In this document: piece after piece, positions 61,510 through 64,000 of the stretch
Position numbering within the stretch: the first letter of the stretch is position 1
Layout of the letters: every line of letters begins with the position of its first letter
From: Paratinospora sagittata
Lineage: Eukaryota; Streptophyta; Magnoliopsida; Ranunculales; Menispermaceae
Length of the DNA: 64,000 nucleotides
NCBI GenBank assembly: GCA_035771175.1
Contig: CM069592.1
Span: 40,860,623-40,924,622, forward strand
Reading direction: 5' to 3'
Position numbers and translations under genes: made by a program
The notes under the pieces: generated by a model
What the model was told of the DNA's origin: nothing
The model's database searches: none
The model's input: the letters and a program-made list of their open reading frames with translations, nothing else

Positions 61510-62927
61510 GTACCACACTATTTTTCACTCTGCAAACTAATTTCAGCGCTTGATTAATAAATTCCCAATGCAAAGCCTGGCATATTAATCAAAAGGTTAG
61601 AGATCTCTATCAATAATGAATGGGTATCCTTGAAATAGAAGCAATAATTCAGAGCATCAATGGCTTTATATGGCACATTTTTAAATTGGCATTAAAACAG
61701 AGATTGTTGTAAGAGTTCAAACAATACAACAGATCCATCCATCTCATTCAAACTTATCTTATACATGTCTTCTTTGTAGGTGGGGGGCAACTGGCAACAT
61801 TTATGTCCAAAACTAATGAATAATTCAAAAGCAAAGAAAGTTATTTTTTTCCTATTTCTAAAAATTATAAACCTTCTTATTTAAAATGTCACTGTCACAT
61901 CCCAAAACCAAAACATTAGTAACCTATGTATGGTAATAGTTTTCAATTTCGTCCTTGCATCACATAGTGGTTGTCTTACAAATGCTACCAACCACATACC
62001 AATCACATAGTGGTTGTTTTTTTTTTTTTATTTTTTTTATTTTGTATAAACTCAAATATTATATATTTCTTGTATAGTAGTTTTGTGATTAAGTTTATGA
62101 AATCTAATTTAATTTTAAAAAAAATTTGAGTTGTATGGTTGACAGGAAAAATTTGATTAAATATTTATTTAATAAGCTAAAATATTGAATATAATATATT
62201 TTATACCTAAAAAAAATGAGCACCATCATTGCTCATACATTTTTTTCTTTAGTGGAAATTTTATAAATCTAGATCCAAAAAAAATGACACGTTGGATTGA
62301 AAAAGTTGAATTGAATATAGTATATTATTGCAGTAAAATAAAAAAAAAACAGAAAAACAAAAGAAGAATGGGGCTAGAAGAAAGGGTAAAATCGGAATTA
62401 CAGTTTACCATCTGACGTAATATTTAAATTGGTGGAGTTTCCAACCCAAAATTTAAATGATATTTAAGTTATGTTCTTGTAATTTAATTCTATCAAAAAT
62501 TTTATTTAATGATAAAGATTTTTTATCTTTTTCACTCAAACGAACGTGAATCTTTCATTTTAAGGCATGTATTGATGAATGGATTTTTTAAATTTGTTTA
62601 TATTTTTGCATTTAATTCAAAAATCCTTTGGCACACGGTGCTTACACGCATTCCTTCCATCTTCACCGCCATTTACTTACTCCTTGCTCTAAAGTCTGCA
62701 TTCAGAGAATAGAAGAAGAAATGAAAGGGATAATTTTATCAAATTCCTATTATTATTTTAACCTGAGATATATAGAGAAATTGAGAGAGAGAGAGAGAGC
62801 TGCTCCATACTAGGTTGTTGACGTCTAATGTGAGTTACATGTCTCTGTTGCTGCAGCCTCAGGCATTTACTAGACCCACTATAACTACATGGTAATAAGC
62901 AAGCAAGTCTTGTGACTTTTTTGTGCA
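61510..62927. other. Upstream region of the HAK5-like gene
   Basis: AT-rich and without a recognisable gene. A 16-bp direct repeat ATCACATAGTGGTTGT occurs at 61959-61974 and 62002-62017. A (GA)n run lies at about 62783-62799. This 1.4 kb separates the nested LTRs from the transporter promoter. Confidence 0.5.
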
Positions 62928-62933
62928 TATAAA
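62928..62933 (+). promoter_or_regulatory. TATA box of the HAK5-like gene
   Basis: TATAAA, 66 bases before the start codon. Initiation is expected near 62960, giving a short leader of about 35 bases without an upstream ATG. Confidence 0.65.
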
Positions 62934-62993
62934 GCAGAGCAAACCCCACCAAGATCAAGCCACAGTACTGAAGCAGAGCAGGGTTTCAGAGAA

Positions 62994-63896
62994 ATGGAAG
63001 ATCAAACCCAATATAATAAACAAGATGAAGGAATGGAGATTACAGAACAAACTACTAATAGTCTCAAGGAGAAGAAGATCTCATGGGCAAAGCTTCGGCG
63101 TGTAGATTCACTCAACTTGGAAGCTGGAAGAGTTTCTGGTGTGCAATACCACCATGATAAAAAGGTTCCATTTTTGTTCACCTTTTCATTCTTTTGTACA
63201 CTTAGATTAATTCTCATGATTCCCATGCTGTTGTTGGACTTGGTTTTGTTTGAAAGTTTTGAAGTTTTGAGTGAGTGCAGGAGGACTGGAGAAAAATGTT
63301 GATTTTGGCATTCCAGAGCATAGGAATTATTTACGGTGACATTGGAACATCTCCACTTTACGTGTACGCTAGCACTTTCACTAAAGGGATTAAGAACAAC
63401 AACGACATTCTGGGTGTTCTCTCCCTCATTATATACACATTGGTGCTCGTCCCCCTCGTTAAATATGTCTTTGTCGTTCTTGCCGCTAATGATAATGGTG
63501 ACGGTACGTCTAATATAATTACCACTTACTTAGTTCCATTTAGTTAATCAATTAATTCTTTCTAAGTTTTCTTCCAACAAATTTAAGTACCCTTTTTTTT
63601 GTTTTGTTTTGAACTTTTGATATAACTATAACTACATACTGGTGCAGGGGGAACATTTGCTCTTTACTCCTTACTATGCCGCTATGCAAAGGTAAGCTTG
63701 ATCCCAAATGACCAACCAGAAGACAGAGAACTATCCAACTATAAACTGGACACGCCGTCCACCCATTTGAGGAGGGCTCAAAAGGTTAAGAAAAAGCTGG
63801 AGAAGAGCAGAGCGGCTCAAATTGTGCTTTTCCTTGTCACCATCCTCGGGACTTCCATGGTTATTGGAGATGGTGTTCTTACTCCATGCATCTCAG
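62994..63896 (+). CDS. High-affinity K+ transporter, HAK5-like (5' part; runs off the window)
   Basis: Plasma-membrane K+ uptake transporter of the KT/HAK/KUP family. Three exons are seen: 62994-63164, 63281-63503 and 63648-63896, encoding the first 214 residues or so; the last exon ends in phase 1 at TCTCAG|GTGAG and the gene continues past 64000. The cytosolic N-terminus is polar ('[20 protein letters not shown]'). The first membrane segment holds the family signature '[16 protein letters not shown]', the second is near '[20 protein letters not shown]', and exon 3 begins '[18 protein letters not shown]', followed by '[14 protein letters not shown]'. Wording throughout is closest to what I recall of Arabidopsis HAK5, the low-K+-induced root transporter. 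An alternative acceptor 3 bases downstream (63284) would remove one Glu from exon 2. Confidence 0.93.
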
Positions 63897-64000
63897 GTGA
63901 GTCATATATATGAATTTTTAGTTAACAAACACAAGCATTCCAATTTCCAATTAAAAAAAAAAAAAAAAAAAAATCCACTGAACTTGGAGATTTATAGAGT

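Overview
The window is nuclear DNA of a eudicot plant. It is AT-rich, its genes have GT-AG introns and are widely spaced, the proteins belong to plant families (chloroplast GAPDH, PPR, XTH, germin-like, PADRE/DUF4228, KT/HAK/KUP), and retroposons, LTRs and MITE-like elements lie between them. I cannot name the species; comparisons with Arabidopsis are from memory and not from a search.

Layout. 1-12 kb: a PIF/Harbinger-type MITE, a small serine-rich-type gene, an intronless PLS-class PPR gene (minus strand) and GAPA, chloroplast GAPDH subunit A, in five exons. 13.8-15.2 kb: a BOI/BRG-type RING E3 ligase gene (minus strand, four exons) with a tandem splice acceptor. 15.3-27.3 kb: a 12-kb stretch in which I find no gene; it holds microsatellites, a CG- and GATC-rich island, a 77-bp triplication and a strong 54-bp imperfect hairpin. 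27.3-35.3 kb, all minus strand: an XTH gene, a germin-like protein and the inositol polyphosphate kinase IPK2, whose leader intron is 1.35 kb, plus a full-length Au-type SINE. 38.7-47.4 kb: a complete Tudor-SN (TSN) gene with 17 exons and a SINE-type retroposon in intron 5. 51.4-56.4 kb: a PADRE (DUF4228) protein with an overlapping upstream ORF, then an intronless DYW-class PPR editing factor. 58.2-61.5 kb: one LTR inserted in inverted orientation into an older LTR of the same family. 63-64 kb: the 5' end of a HAK5-like high-affinity K+ transporter, cut by the window edge.

The genes are independent nuclear genes and not a pathway. Two groups match gene neighbourhoods I recall from Arabidopsis: PPR plus GAPA (At3g26630/At3g26650) and germin-like, IPK2 and TSN (At5g61750/60/80). 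I see no CRISPR array, operon, rRNA or tRNA gene. The most unusual features are the nested LTR pair, the MIR-like foldback at 26300-26467, the Tudor-SN gene with every coding intron in phase 0, and small translation or splicing control features (overlapping upstream ORF, NAGNAG acceptor).
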